Made by a program: the position numbers and the translations under genes
DNA from: Struthidea cinerea
Taxonomy: Eukaryota > Chordata > Aves > Passeriformes > Corcoracidae
Assembly (NCBI GenBank): GCA_013397865.1
Contig: VZTI01003888.1
Coordinates: 125,996 to 189,995 of the forward strand
Direction: 5' to 3'
DNA: 64,000 nucleotides
In this document: positions 38,036-50,375 of the stretch, one piece after another
How the letters are laid out: every line of letters begins with the position of its first letter
Position numbering within the stretch: position 1 is the first letter of the stretch
Notes under the pieces: generated by a model
The model's input: the letters and a program-made list of their open reading frames with translations, nothing else
The model's database searches: none
Told to the model about the DNA's origin: nothing

Positions 38036-41000
38036 TTATTGTTGTTGTCAGTTTTTAGAAAGAAATTAGGATTTGGAAATTCTTGCTAGCTCAGGATTCT
38101 TCTGTGTGTTTTTAAAATGTTACTAAACAAACTAGTTTCTTGAAGGTGAATAATTTCTGCTTCTCTCTTTGTTGTAATGGGTGATACAGAGGTACTTTAT
38201 CACTCTTTATATTAAAAAAAAATGGAAAAAACCAGATGCCAAGGCTGACTGAGTTTTCAAGGCACCTGTGTTTGCATGCCACTTTTCCAATATAAAGATG
38301 GGCTAGATCTGCCAGAATCTCAAGGCTTCTTGAAGTCTTAGAGATTTCTTGCAGTTATAGCTGTGATCCTCTGTAGCTGTCCCTTGGGCTCTGTTCCACC
38401 TCTCTTCTTCTGACAGCTCCTTTAGGAAGCATGTGATTAAGTTCCTGAGCTCCTTTTAATCATAACCAATCTAGGAGAAAGCTCTTTGTTTTATGGACAG
38501 CATGCAAAGATTGTGTTGAAATTTAGCATTCTCATAGATTTGGTTCAGGGAACTAAGCTGTGACCCTCACTCTTTGCATAACCTGGTGGAGGCCATTTGT
38601 TGGCATCTGTGTTTTTCAGCCTTCTGCAGTCCATTGGCAAGTAGGGGGATGGGAGTCATCTGGGAGGCAGATCCAGATATTACAGGGTACAACTAGAAGG
38701 GGTAAAAGTTTGAATTTAAAAAAAAAAGCTATCCCAATTGTAATCTAAATATCAGGATAGAATAGTACCCAAACCCTCACTTTCCATCAAAAGATTTGGC
38801 AACAAAACTGGAAATATGTGTGGGAGCAATGGTAGACAGTAACTCCATTCTGCTGCAGAATGCATAAACAGTTTGCACAGGCGTGCCAGCCAGATCCAGA
38901 ATGTCTCTGTTCAGTGGCCTTCAGCTGAGATGATTCAGGTTTCAAACTTACAAATCTTTTTAAGTTTGATGCAGTAACAGNNNNNNNNNNNNNNNNNNNN
39001 NNNNNNNNNNNNNNNNNNNNNNNNNNNNNNNNNNNNNNNNNNNNNNNNNNNNNNNNNNNNNNNNNNNNNNNNNNNNNNNNNNNNNNNNNNNNNNNNNNNN
39101 NGGGTGGGGGGGAGGCAGGGGAAGTAATGAAAGAAAAACCACCAAGTTTGAGGTTTATGCTTGCACTTAAATACTTATTTGACATTAAGCCTTCATTAAG
39201 CACACGTTCACTATTTGGGTGTATGAAACTAGCACTTACGGGAGAAAGATTTGGTCTCTCAGAGGCAAGAGAGTGCTGTTTTTTAACTCAATTCTTAAGA
39301 GCTATGATGACAGTAGTAACTGCAATTTTATTTCAGTGTAATATCCACAAATTATTTGCACAGCAATTGTTTGCAAGATTTTAGAAAATACCTTTCACAA
39401 GTGATAACATAAAAAGATTTCTAGTGAAATTGCAAACAAGCCACTGTTTCCTAGAATAAGAGACTGAAATAAAAATTGCAATTTTCTTACTATCTATGGC
39501 CCATTTCTGTGGTCACCTTACCTAACTATTTTCCTTCTTTTGCATCATGGGTTATGTTGTTCAAAACCACCTTCCAAATATCCAGAACCAGGAATCTGGT
39601 TTTTTTAAAGCACAGCTGCGCAAAGTCTCAGTCACAGATGGCCACAGTTTGAGAAAATTACAGCTGCCAGTGCCAAGCTATGTATTTATGCCCTCCTGTT
39701 CCACAGGCAAAGGCTGACACAGGAACTTTCATATGAACAGTTGTGAAAGAGTAGCACAGATAATCTGTAGATGACTTTGAAAACAAAGACATGTTGTCTA
39801 CATTAAATAAAAAAATTCAAGTGCTGTCTGTGTTAAGTTTCCATTAGGTAGAAAAAATGTCAGTGTACAGTTAAATTACTGGAAATTAAGTGGAAAATAA
39901 GGAAAAGGGCTTGCAATGAGCAATTGCTTTTTACTGTAGTTATGACAAATCTCAGTCTCTCTCAGATATGGACACACTGACACATTTATAAAATATTACA
40001 TTCTTCCCCCTCCTTTTGTCTGTTTAATGTGCAGTAAAATTACTATTGAACTACACTGATGCACATCCCCACTCCTCCCTGCTGCCCTGCCAAATGACCT
40101 ATAACTGTGAATTAGGAAGCAACTAATTCTTAGTCAAAAAGACAGTACAAAACCTAATCTCCAGTCTTACATCAGCAGGTAGGGACACTCCATTCCTGGA
40201 ACAAGTTTGTAAGCCTTTTAGTGACCAGGCAGGAGGCAGCTGTAGATGGAGAAGAGCCTTCTTGATCAACTGGGAGAGACAACAGTGAGAAAAGGGGGTC
40301 TTGTGGCTCGTGTGAGGCACTGAGCATGCGAATGTGTGCACTCACTCAATTTTCTTTACCATGGACATCCTGTAGGACCTGCTGCCATCAAATGCCTCTG
40401 CGCAGCAGATAGCCCTCTTGGATAGTCTTTGGTAAAGGAAGCTAAGATGCTGCACACAGTTGTCCACCTCAGTGCAGATCATACCTGTTGGAGCAGAGGT
40501 GGCGAAATGTGATGCTTGCCCTGGTCTAGGCCATTGCAGGATTCAGTTCAGCAAAGTTGTGCAAACCCAGGTACACCTGCAGCTGTAGAAAAGACATTGC
40601 CCTGTAGACTGGGTAGGTAAGAGAAAACGTTCTCCTGCCTACAGAAGCAGTCAGGTGCCCACGCTTGTTTGTCAGGTTCTTCGGTTATGCCAAGGAAAGG
40701 GGACCTGCAAAAGCTGAGCTGCTAAGATGCAGTCACTTCACCCAGCCAACACAAAATAACCAGCAGTGGCACGCTTCACCAAACTGATTCCCAACAGGAA
40801 CCAAAGAGCCTTAATGCCAACCAATCCTATTTGGAGCTTGTTCTGACGCTCGACCTCTCTCACAGAACATGCCCTGGGAGGCATTGCTGTCACTCCTCTC
40901 CCTGCTTCTGAGAGCAAAGAGGTGCTGCAACCACATTCCTCTGAAAAGGCTGGAATCCATGTCTGAGGAATAAACACCATGCTCAGAGGGACATCTGGAT

Positions 41001-44000
41001 GGAGTATTCCCAGTCCATCTTGCAACAGCTGCACAGATCTTTCTAGCTCTTGCTGGTGCAAGACACTGAGGCAGCCAGGATCTGTGGTATGCTCACAGTG
41101 CTACTCTAGCTGTGGTGACCCGGTGCTCCAGCTGTAAGAGACCAGATGGAGCTGGGCAGGGCCACCAAAAGACAGCAGTGGTTGTCTGGCTGTCTAGCAG
41201 CAGTGGCTCTCTGCTGCACTCTGTGATTTGGCCACGCCTTATGCCAGCTCAGCAACTGCTTCAAAACCCAAGCTCCAACTGACATTGCTGAGCCAGAAAG
41301 AGTACGCAACAGGAGTTCTGGGGAGAGAAACAGATGTGGGGATGCGGGGAGGTTTTATTGCCCAAGGTAAAAGAAATACGAAAGGCTTGCCTGGGAGGAA
41401 GTAGGCAGCAGCCATATGCTGGCTGTCCAAAGGATTTGATGTATACAGTCAGTGTCTTTGACATTTTGGCCTCAAACCAAGCCTCTGATGGCCTCTATGC
41501 AAGAGTAACTTGGTTTTCTCTAGACTTCCATACCTCTGTCCAGTACTAACAGAAAAACTGTCATATTTAAACAGCCTACAGTGAAAGGAAGTCAGAGTGA
41601 AGAAAAGCTCTGAAGGAAGGACGTTCTCTTCTGTATTTAAAGGCACAATACGTACTGGCAGTATTACAGCTCTCATTTTGGTGTCTTTCTGCAGGACAGC
41701 AAGCATGAAAATCTTTTGACAAAGACTGAACTGCCTGGAGGACACTGTTGCCCCATTTCAGTCAATGTTCATGAATGTTAAGTACTCAGACTGCAGAGTT
41801 CCTCCTTACAGCTTCAAAGTGTGTAAGTGAGCCTGATAACATTGTTAGTATTTACAAATATGGTCAATAGATATGAATGGGATTTTTCTACTAATAATAC
41901 AGTTTCTAAAAATCCAACAGCAACCTTCTCTTCCCAAAAAAGCAAAGAGCTTGAGGCCTGCCCTCCCACTGCAAAATCCAAGTATTCTCTTCCTTACAGT
42001 AGCTGCTCTTTGCTACAATTACACGATGAGTTCAAAGCCAAGCGGGATAGGAATTTTATTTCCAAACTTCTATAAGATTAATACAAACAATAGAAAGTAG
42101 ACAAAATTAAAAACCTATAAAAAAAGTTGTTCTTGTAAAAGTGCTCTATCAAAACAGTGAAGGCAAATGACAAAACACATTTTAGTAAATTCTGTGTATT
42201 GCAAACTGTGACAATGATGCATGCAATTATCTTTGGGTGTTCACAGATTCTTAGTGTCTGTTTGGTAACATTTTAAATACATCAAGAAAATTCCACCACA
42301 GCAGTACAGTTAAAAATACAAAGTAGAAGAAGGCTTACAGATTAGAAGTCTTGCAAGAAACATGCTTTAGGAATCAAGCCTCTGCTACATATTGTGTTCA
42401 GCAGTTACTAAAATGTGTCACTTATGCACTGAGATGCACTTGAAAAAAAACTAAAGTTGGTTCCAGGTCTTACTAATGGAAGCAAAATGTCCCCTGAGGA
42501 CATTACTCTAGCACTAACAGCATTTAGCTTTATACTTTAATTATTCACTTTTGGGTTGTTTTATTTTGGAAAAAAAAATCCCCATGAACAGTTTTTGCTA
42601 TTATTCTAGTGTTACAGTTTGTCAAGATCAGAGTAAGTAATTTGGTTAAAAATTCACATGTTTTTCATTTATAAAATGTAAACTTCTCAAGTAATAGTTA
42701 GCATAGTGTAGTAAAAGTGGTGATGGTTATGAAAAGAGAACGAGTTACATTAAAAAACTTCAAGAACATTACTAAGAGATAGTGGAATATGGATACACAA
42801 GAACACACAGACAAATATCTAGGATGCTGTTTTAGCCACAAAAAAGAGACTTTTCTTGTGAAGGAAAGGCAGTTGTTATTCATGTCATGCTTGAAGGCAA
42901 TTGTCCAATGACCTTCCCTATAAGAGGAAAAAAAAAGTTTATTAAATGCCATTTTCTTAAACTGATACATTTCTCTTACAAATTACAACAGAAAAGCTCC
43001 TTTGCGCTGAGAAAAAACAAAAAATTACTTTCCTTTGCTGAATGTTGGTATCCTTGTAATATCACAAAATTTTTAACTGGCTTTTTTATTTTGCTCTGAT
43101 TTTCTTATCATCCTAAGGTAACACAAGAATAATAAACTAAATATTTGATCTATCAGCAAAAAACCACCAAATGACATCCTGGCTGAGCTGTGCATTTCTA
43201 AAAGTATCATAAATTAATCATCAAGCTCTTCTGAGAAAATATTTTGTGGTGTATCTGTATGATGTGATCATCTCAGAACAGGTAGACACACACACACAGA
43301 GACCCCTAAAAAAAGAAAAGGTACAAAAGCTGCTTAAATAACAGAAGAACATATGCAATAGTCATTAAAAATTTTATCTTATTTGCATGAAGAATTACAT
43401 GGTAGCACCCAAATTAAGAAAATCTGCTTTTGCTTCACCCTCAACAAGTTTTTCCAGAAGAGCATCTCATGTCCAGTTGTTCCCTTTCTTTCAGGTTCAA
43501 AACAGGTTCAATCCTGTTTTGTTAAACCTATGTAGCAACAATCAAAACCATGCTATTGATGAGGCAAAAGCTCAAGTGCAAGCTCAGGAACAGTTGGCAG
43601 CAGCAAGGGGAAGATTTCATAAGTACTTTATGTTCTAGCTTAAATTCTGCCCTTAGAGAAAACATTCATTTTTTCTTTAATAGCACTCTCATCAAAAGAA
43701 CAGACTTCAGTGTTTCTTCCTCTCTGTAGATTTTTCAGCTCTTTAGCAGGAACTACTTTTATTTTTTCTTTTAAGGAGGAGTAACCGCTTCTGAATATCC
43801 TACTTCCACATTTGTTTGTCAAGTAAAAGACATAGACTTTCCAAGTTATGGTGGTGTTCTACCCAAGACTACTAGCATGCATAGCCTTTCTTTCTCCTGC
43901 TGTGATCATTGATAACCTTTGTGACAAATGAGAGAAGCCAGACTGGGAATCAAGGAACTGGATCCCAAAGATTTGTAAATGTTGGACAGTCACCCACCCA

Positions 44001-44669
44001 CCTACTCTGCAGATGTTGCACAGGTACAGGCAATGCAGAGCACTAAGGCAGAGTTCAGGGAGTAGCTCATTCTTTAGCCCTGTGCTGAAAAAGGTTACAA
44101 AGAATGTGATTACAGATTGCCTCTCTGCTTCCACCGGTTTTGGTGCTGTACCAACAGTAAGCACGGGAAGAGCCTAAGGACAGACACAGTGAAATGAACT
44201 GCAATATGACATTAAAGACGAAAATGTATTTTAACATGATTGTTGCTTAACCTGTGAGCTAGTCATCAGAACATATAAAATTGCCACAGCTTGGTCTTAC
44301 TTCTCCAAGCTGGGTATGTGACTCTCTACTGCTAGGCTGTGTCAAACACAGCTGTGTGTCTTAGACAATTTTAATTAGTTTGGACGCTGCTGATGACCTT
44401 GCTGCTGATCAAACACAAAAACACAACCCCTGAACAAAAAAACAACTTATAAACAAAATACCTCTAGAAAGAGCTGTAGAAAAGAGACATGCTTCAACTG
44501 CCACACTAAAAAACCCAGAAAACACTTTGCAGAGCCAGCAGGGAAATGATGAACACTCGAGCAAGAGCTCAACACTTAAACAACTATCACCATGTGTCTT
44601 TGTTCCTCCAAGGGCTTGAGTTTCAAATCAGAGTGGTTGTCATGGCATCTATGACTTTATTACCTGATT
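38036..44669. other. Convergent intergenic region between SHOC1 and GNG10
   Basis: Tail-to-tail spacer. It includes an assembly gap and probably the GNG10 3' UTR at its right end. Several TTTATT sites (AATAAA on the minus strand) occur, for example at 44656-44661 and 42055-42060, but which is used cannot be told from sequence. Short open frames between 39.1 and 43.9 kb on both strands show no family resemblance. A short AC run sits at about 43287-43297. Confidence 0.6.
38981..39101. other. Assembly gap (121 N)
   Basis: Run of N bases. The right edge is GGGTGGGGGGGAGGCAGGGG, so the missing sequence is probably G-rich or low-complexity. The apparent open frames crossing it are meaningless. Confidence 0.99.
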
Positions 44670-44795
44670 TCAGAGCAGAGCACAGGATCGGGGTTCTCGA
44701 AAGGGATTGCTCCCTGCGGGAACCCCAACAAGCAAGGCATCTTTGCAGGCATTTTGCATACAGTACTGCTGGAGTTCTGCAGCTGCCTGAGAGAC
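44670..44795 (-). CDS. GNG10: GNG10 coding exon 2
   Basis: Starts at a codon boundary (Val) after TTTTCAG and ends with CysAlaLeuLeu and TGA. A different minus-strand frame is also open here, but it lacks the gamma-subunit sequence. Confidence 0.95.
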   Translation of the reverse strand, partial: VSQAAAELQQYCMQNACKDALLVGVPAGSNPFREPRSCALL

Positions 44796-47700
44796 CTGAA
44801 AAGGAAAAACAAATCCAGAGAGGAAACTAATTCATTCACAAGCATCTATTAAGCATTTCCTCTTGAAGAGCTAGTATCAAACAGAGCTAGAGTGCAGCCA
44901 AATCACCTCTTGGATTCTAAAACACCACGTAAATTAGCACAGAAACACAATTTACAAAGCTCTGATGAAGCACCCATGAAATGCCAGTGATAAGCAAAGT
45001 GTGATGCAATTTCTCTTCATTAAAATGCTCAGAGCCATGACCAATTTCCAATCTACTGTAGTGTTTTCAGTTTTATATTTGAACTCTGATATCCTCTGAT
45101 AATTTATTTAAAGGATTTTCATTCCAAACTTCTAAACAACACAGACTATAACAAGGAATGAAAGCAAAAAGATGAGGATGAAAAGCTTTTGAAGTCCAAA
45201 TTGTCATCTTCCCCCAGCAGTAAAGTGAGAACTTCAAATCCGCACTCTGGCCCCGCAAAAGGAGAGTCCAGAGCTGCAGAACAAGCCCAGGATCCCAAAG
45301 GTAAAATGTCTTCAGCACTGAACTCCTCTGCTCTCTTTGTGGATGTGTCTTGGGGTGACTACAGGATGGCAAGTCAGTCATGTGCCTACAGTTTTGAAGG
45401 AAAATGTAGAGGAATTCCCAGCTTCCCAGACACACATTAGGAACAGCTGCAGTGAACTGTTAAAACCCATGCTGTCTGATACATATTTTATAAAAGAAAG
45501 TACTGAACATATTGATGGAGCTATAAGGTCCCCTCTGACGTCACCTCTGCCTTTATTACAGGACTCCTGAAATACTGATTTTTCTTCCTACACAGCTCTG
45601 CAGTGTTGCCAAAACAACCAGAAGGACCATCCAAACTTCCCAGCCTCCTGTCTGAAGGAACCACCCCAGAACCCCAGTGGAAATTTGGTTCCGGGCCATC
45701 CCATCTAACAGCATCTGGCAACACATGGGAAATCTGGCCTAGCACACACTTTTGTTTGCTATTTTGCTGCTCTCCTGTTCACTGTCTTTCAACTCTCCTT
45801 CAGGCTCTCCTCCAGGACACTCATCCTGATAACTGCCTCAATTTACCCAGCAGTTGTCAGCACTTTAGGGAGTTATTATGAGAAGCTTTTTCCCTCAGCC
45901 TCCCAGGTTCTCTTGAGCAGAGTACAGGGAGAAGCATCTGCAGCAAGGATTCCTACTAAGTTAGCAGGTTTCGTCACTCCTTCCTTACCTGAGGAGAAGC
46001 CGTTTCTGGAGGCTGCAGAGCTCTCCTGCCCTGCCCAGTCCCTTGGAGTCCCTGCAGCATGAGCACCCTTGCCTCAACCACAGTGCCTGCCCCTTGTGGT
46101 GCCTGTCTGTGCACCACATGGCTATCAGGCAGAGATGTCACTAGCCAACACTGGTCAGGCCAAGGCTATGTGGAGCTTTTTCCTTGAAGAGTTAGCAGTT
46201 CCTACAGCATCTCCTTGCACTTTGCTGCCAACCCCCACAACACATACTGAGCTATGTATATCCTGGTATATCCTCAAAAGATACATACCAGAACTGCCTA
46301 CTCTTAGTCCTACCTATGCCCTATAACATTCTTCTTTTCTCCTGTTCACACGGAAAGTTTCTGCAGTATTTCATCACATGACAAACATGCTCCCTTCAGC
46401 AGCCTCCTGCATGCAAGATGTGTATGGGTACTTCTTTCCTACTCAGTTTCCTCTTTCTGAAAATATTGTTCCTGTCTGCTTTTTTAGCCAGCAGAGTAAA
46501 CAAAATCACCATTGGAACTTGGCAGTATGGAATGTATTTTTAAAATCCTTTCATAACCAGCTTCCGTCTGGAAACACATTGTCTATTCAAAGTAGATGAA
46601 ACACTGTTTTCTCCTATTTCAGTGCTTGCTAAAACTGAACCAAGTGGGTTTTCATCAGCTGAATATATTTCACATTATTTTTATACTCTGTGTAGAGAAA
46701 CACAGATGACACCATTTATTTTTGATCGTGTATTATTTCAAACCCATGAACAGGCCCCTAGAACAGCAGACCTGGAAAGAGACTGCTATGAACAATGCTG
46801 CAAGAAAAATGAGACTGAGGTCCATCAAGGACAAACCTCCCCGGAGTACAAGCAAACTCATGAAAAACACTCAGCCTTGAGAAGTCCTGCTCCAGAATAT
46901 GTTACTGCCACAAAGTAACACCTGTAAACTACAAACTATGTATCTTATAGCCACTACCCAGCTACAAAAAAACAGCGGGGAGGAGGTATATGCCTCAAAA
47001 TGAGCAGGAACAGAGATCCAGGCAGCAACAATAACTGGTGGGCAACCATTTCAGTGTTTGACAATACCCCTCTTGCCACAAGAGTCTATATTTCTACTCT
47101 GAAACGTGCTGTTTTTCACATATTCCCACACCTCACTGCAGTGATAAACACAGTCACTTCTAGTGACTAAAGCATCTGCTGATTCAGTTTTGCTAATAAA
47201 ATGTAGTAACGTTAACAAATTGATTAGGTTGATATCCAAAAGCCATAGTGGTTTCACATCGCAATGAGCGCTGCAAATTTTCACCAGCCGAGGCCAGGAG
47301 TAGTGGGAACAAGTATTTTGAATTATATTTAAATCAATTAGCTAAGTTCCTGCAGTTCAATATGTTGGCACTGTCGTTCAGACTGAGGAAGCTCGTCTTT
47401 TGTGACTGGCCAGAGAAAAATGGCGAATGCAAGGAGTGAGACAAGGAAAGTGCAAGAAATAAACTAATTTGACCTCCGTCACTTCACAGACTATGCTGGA
47501 CTTTGTGCGTGGTGATGGACCCCCCACATCTGCTGGAAACCAAGAACTGTCTCGGTCAGGTCACCAAACCTGAGGAGCTGGCAGATGACAGGACTGCCTC
47601 ATCATGATGCCTTTGTCTGGAAATGTGCAAGCAGGAGAAGGTTCATGCGTGCGTAGCAAATCGCCTGCCTTCCCCAAGTGTGCCAGCGGGTACCACCCCG

Positions 47701-48137
47701 CACCGCCTCCCCCTGCAGATCCTGCCAGCGCTCCGAAGAAAGGGGGAGTCGGGCTGGCTCCGCTGCGAGGAACTACTCCCGATTATCTGCTTGCTGGTGC
47801 AGAAGTAAGGAGGAGCTGCTGTATTATTTATCACGGCTCCTTCCACCAGGGAACGGCACTCGCTCCATCGCTCCCGCGGGGCCGGGGCTCGGAGCCCGCC
47901 GGGCACACGCACCCCTCACCCCCTTCCTTCCCAGAGCGGGCGACGCGGTTCAGCGCGGAGGGAAAGCAGAAGCGGCTCCTCTCCCCCCGCCGCGCCTCGG
48001 GGGTCGCCGCAGCCAGCGCTTCCCCCCGGTCCCAGGGGCCCCGCACCCCGGCTCACCTTGATCCTCTCCACGGCCGCCTCCAGCTTCAGCTGCTCCACCA
48101 GCCGCTGCATGGTGCTCAAGCTACCGCCCGAAGACAT
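44670..48137 (-). CDS. GNG10: G-protein gamma-10 subunit (two exons)
   Basis: Gamma subunit of heterotrimeric G proteins; it pairs with a G-beta subunit in a coiled coil and is held at the membrane by a prenyl group. Coding exon 1 is 48137 to 48057 (27 codons, MSSGGSLSTMQRLVEQLKLE then AAVERIK, donor AAG|GTGAGC). Exon 2 is 44795 to 44670 (41 codons plus TGA, acceptor CCTTTTCAG), reading VSQAAAELQQYCMQNACKDA, then LLVGVPAGSNPFRE and ending CALL. The total of 68 residues equals the human protein length as I recall it. The NPFRE motif is the G-beta contact region, and CALL is a CAAX box whose final Leu favours geranylgeranylation. The start lies in a CpG island. The 3.3 kb intron holds no recognised element. 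Downstream of DNAJC25 on the same strand. Confidence 0.96.
44796..48056 (-). other. GNG10 intron
   Basis: 3.26 kb. Contains scattered short open frames on both strands (45189-46918) with no family resemblance. No named repeat. The exon-1-proximal end is GC-rich and part of the CpG island. Confidence 0.6.
48057..48137 (-). CDS. GNG10: GNG10 coding exon 1
   Basis: ATG at 48137-48135, context GGT-ATG-TCT. Encodes the N-terminal coiled-coil half. Ends at a codon boundary (Lys), so the intron is phase 0. Confidence 0.95.
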
Positions 48138-48200
48138 ACCGAAGCCGCGGAGAAGACCGAGGGGATGAAGCGGGCGGGCAGCGCGATTCCGGCGAGCAGG

Positions 48201-48229
48201 GCTCGACTCGGCTCGGCTCGGCTCGGCTC
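48201..48229. repeat. (GCTCG)n pentamer tandem repeat
   Basis: About six imperfect five-base units, 64-90 bases upstream of the GNG10 ATG, so probably in its 5' UTR or core promoter. Confidence 0.9.
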
Positions 48230-48441
48230 CCTCCGCCCCGGGGAGGGGCCGGGGCCGCTCCGCCCGCAGCCCCCGCGGCACCGCCCCGACGCTCGGCCGG
48301 AACCCCCTGCGCGCTGCCGCCTGCAGCGCCTTACAGCGGCGCTGGATTTGAGGGCTCGAGCTTCTTTGGGGCAGGAAACCTGCTGGTTAAAGCACGGGCA
48401 GAAAAAATAAAAGGGAATAAAAGGAAACAAAAATATAAAGT

Positions 48442-48618
48442 GGGGAGCGGGGGGAGGAGGGGGAGGAAAAGAGAGGGGGAAAAGGGAGGAAGAAAAAAGG
48501 AAAAAAGAAAAGAGGAAAAAGAGGGAAAACGGGAAAAAGGAGAGACAAAGGAAAAAGGGGAGAAAGGGAGAAAATAAGTGGGGAAAAAAGAGGGGGGAAG
48601 ACGAGAGGAGAAAGGGAA
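48442..48618 (+). repeat. Homopurine tract (about 177 bases)
   Basis: Almost entirely A and G on the + strand, with only six pyrimidines (48448, 48530, 48546, 48575, 48579, 48602). It begins about 305 bases upstream of the GNG10 start codon. Low-complexity, not coding, despite a spurious Pro/Ser/Phe-rich open frame on the minus strand. Confidence 0.95.
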
Positions 48619-48620
48619 TT

Positions 48621-48795
48621 CACAGAATGATAGAATAGTTTGGATCTGAAGGGACTTTAAGTATGGTCTAGTTCTAACTCCACGACTTTAGGCAGGGATG
48701 CCACCTACTACATCAGGTTGCTCAGAGCCCCATCCAGCTTGGTCTTGAACACTGACAGAGATGGAGTTCTAAACATGTCTTCTGCCCACAGGCAG
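48621..48795 (-). mobile_element. CR1 LINE 3' fragment, minus orientation
   Basis: Begins CACAGAATGATAGAATAGTT, the reverse complement of the CR1 3' tail, followed by TCTGAAGGGACTTTAAGTAT and CAGGTTGCTCAGAGCCCCAT. The end away from the tail is approximate. It abuts the purine tract. Confidence 0.88.
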
Positions 48796-48959
48796 CTGTT
48801 AGGTTCCAAATGCCTGGCAACTGCTGCCAGTGTTGCTGCATCTCCCCTCTCCCCACCCAGCACTGTTCACATCAGTGACCATAAATAAATCCTCTCACTT
48901 TTCAGCAGGGGTTTGCTGGCTATTAGTTTGCTGGCTTGCTAAAAAGTTGGTGGGATGAA

Positions 48960-49802
48960 GCTTATAGCCTCAAATGGTTGCTCTGAACCATAAGACAGGA
49001 CAGCCAGGAGTTCAGGCCCAGCCAGAATGGGTTTGTGGAAGACAAGTTCTACCTGACCAACCTGATGACCTTCTATAGCAAGGTGACACCTAGAGAGTGA
49101 GGGAAAGGAGGTGGATGTTGTCTTCGGCAAAGCCTTTGACATCACCTCCCACAGCATTCTCCTGGAGAAATTGTCAGCTCATGGTGTTTATGAATGAACT
49201 TCTTGCTGGGTAAAGAACTGGCTGGATGGCTGGGGCCAAAAAGTTGTGGTGAATGGAGTTAAATGCGGCTGGCAGCTGGTCATTAGTGGTGTTCCCCAGG
49301 GGTCAGTATTTGGGCCAGCCCTGTTTAATGTCTTCATCAACTACCTGGATGAGAGGATAAAGTCCACACTCGGCAAGTTCACAGATGACACCAAGTTGAA
49401 TGGGAGTGTTGACCTGCAGGAGGGCAGGAAGGCTCTGCAGAGGGATCAGGACAGGCTGAATTGATGGACTGAGGGCAATTGCATGAGTTTACACAAGACC
49501 AAGTGCTGAGTGCTGCCCTTGGGTCACAACACCCCACACAGTGCTGTAGGTTGGGACAGAGTGGCTGTAAGGCTGCCTGGCCGAAAAAGACCTGAGGCTG
49601 CTGGTTAACAGCAGCTGAACATGGCCCAGCATGTGCCCAGGTGGCCAAGAAGGACAGTGGCATACTGGCCTGTATCAGCAACAGTGTGGCAGCAGGACCA
49701 GGGCAGTGATTGCCGCTCTTTACTTGGCACTGGTGAGGCCACACCTCATGTCATGTGCCCAGTTCTGGGCCCCTCACAACAAGAAAAACCTTGAGGTGCT
49801 GG
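48960..49802 (+). mobile_element. CR1 LINE, 5' part of a split copy
   Basis: Carries degraded RT coding text: NGFVEDKFYLTNLMTFYSKV near 49027, VPQGSVFGPALFNVFINYLD near 49291, and FTDDTKLNGSVDLQEGRKAL near 49378. Stops and shifts make it inactive. It is interrupted after ...TTGAGGTGCTGG and resumes at 50376. The 5' limit is approximate. Confidence 0.88.
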
Positions 49803-50375
49803 CGTTGCCAAATTTTTGGAACTTGGACATTTTAGGAACACAAAGAGTCAGGTTTAGAAAGAAGACATTTATTGTGCAGAGAGTGCAAGGTAGAAGTTTT
49901 CCTACAAATCAAGCACACCAAGGAGTAAATACTGAGAGAATTTATACACAAAAGTTTACATAAACCCACCTATCTAATACCTAGTTACCACCCACCTCAT
50001 GCATAGTCATTTAGTTTGCGCAGCCTTATGATGTGTCACCGTGCCTGCATGGGCCTCTTTGGGGGTCTCTAGTGGTTGCTTTTCATCATCTGGGGAGGTG
50101 TCCTCTACACAGTCTCGAATAAAGTTCAGCTCAGGTTGAGCAGAACCCAAGGCTGAGTGACAAAGAAGATGTGATCTGCAGCTCCGGCTTAAACGATAGC
50201 CAAGCAGCACATAAACTACAAAAGCTTTCTGTAAACTTCAAGCAACACCTGTTTAACCCACCTGACAACATCTATTTGTATTCAAAGGAGGAGTTAAATG
50301 TAAGAATGATACCATCAGCTTTCATCTGCAACAGAGATCAAAGGAAGGGACAGAGAATTCTGCTTAAAGACATCA
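49803..50375 (-). mobile_element. Insertion in CR1, probable solo LTR
   Basis: 573 bases separating two halves of one CR1, flanked by a CTGG direct repeat (49799-49802 and 50376-50379). Read on the minus strand it starts TGATGTC and has an AATAAA (at about 49868-49873) followed by TTTGTGTTCC near its end, the layout of a retroviral LTR. The terminal CA is not clean at the left edge. The family was not identified. Confidence 0.65.

Larger units (their letters stand above)
47660..48350 (-). promoter_or_regulatory. CpG island promoter of GNG10
   Basis: Dense CpG and GC-rich sequence surrounding the GNG10 start codon, in contrast with the AT-rich surroundings. It includes a (GCTCG)-type pentamer array at 48201-48229 just upstream of the start, and GGGG/CCCC runs nearby. 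No TATA box stands out, which is usual for CpG-island promoters. Limits are by eye. Confidence 0.85.

Noticed and set aside
39000..39203. Open frames spanning the N run
   Set aside because: N bases are translated as unknown residues and prove nothing.
46622..46918. 98-codon open frame in the GNG10 intron, preceded by an AG
   Set aside because: Antisense to GNG10 with no recognisable family, upstream exon or promoter.
47604..48410. 268-codon + strand open frame over the GNG10 promoter
   Set aside because: Long frames are expected by chance in GC-rich CpG islands. The translation is low-complexity Pro/Arg/Ala, and the real gene, GNG10, is on the opposite strand.
48387..48623. Minus-strand Pro/Ser/Phe-rich open frame
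   Set aside because: Simply the translation of the purine tract.
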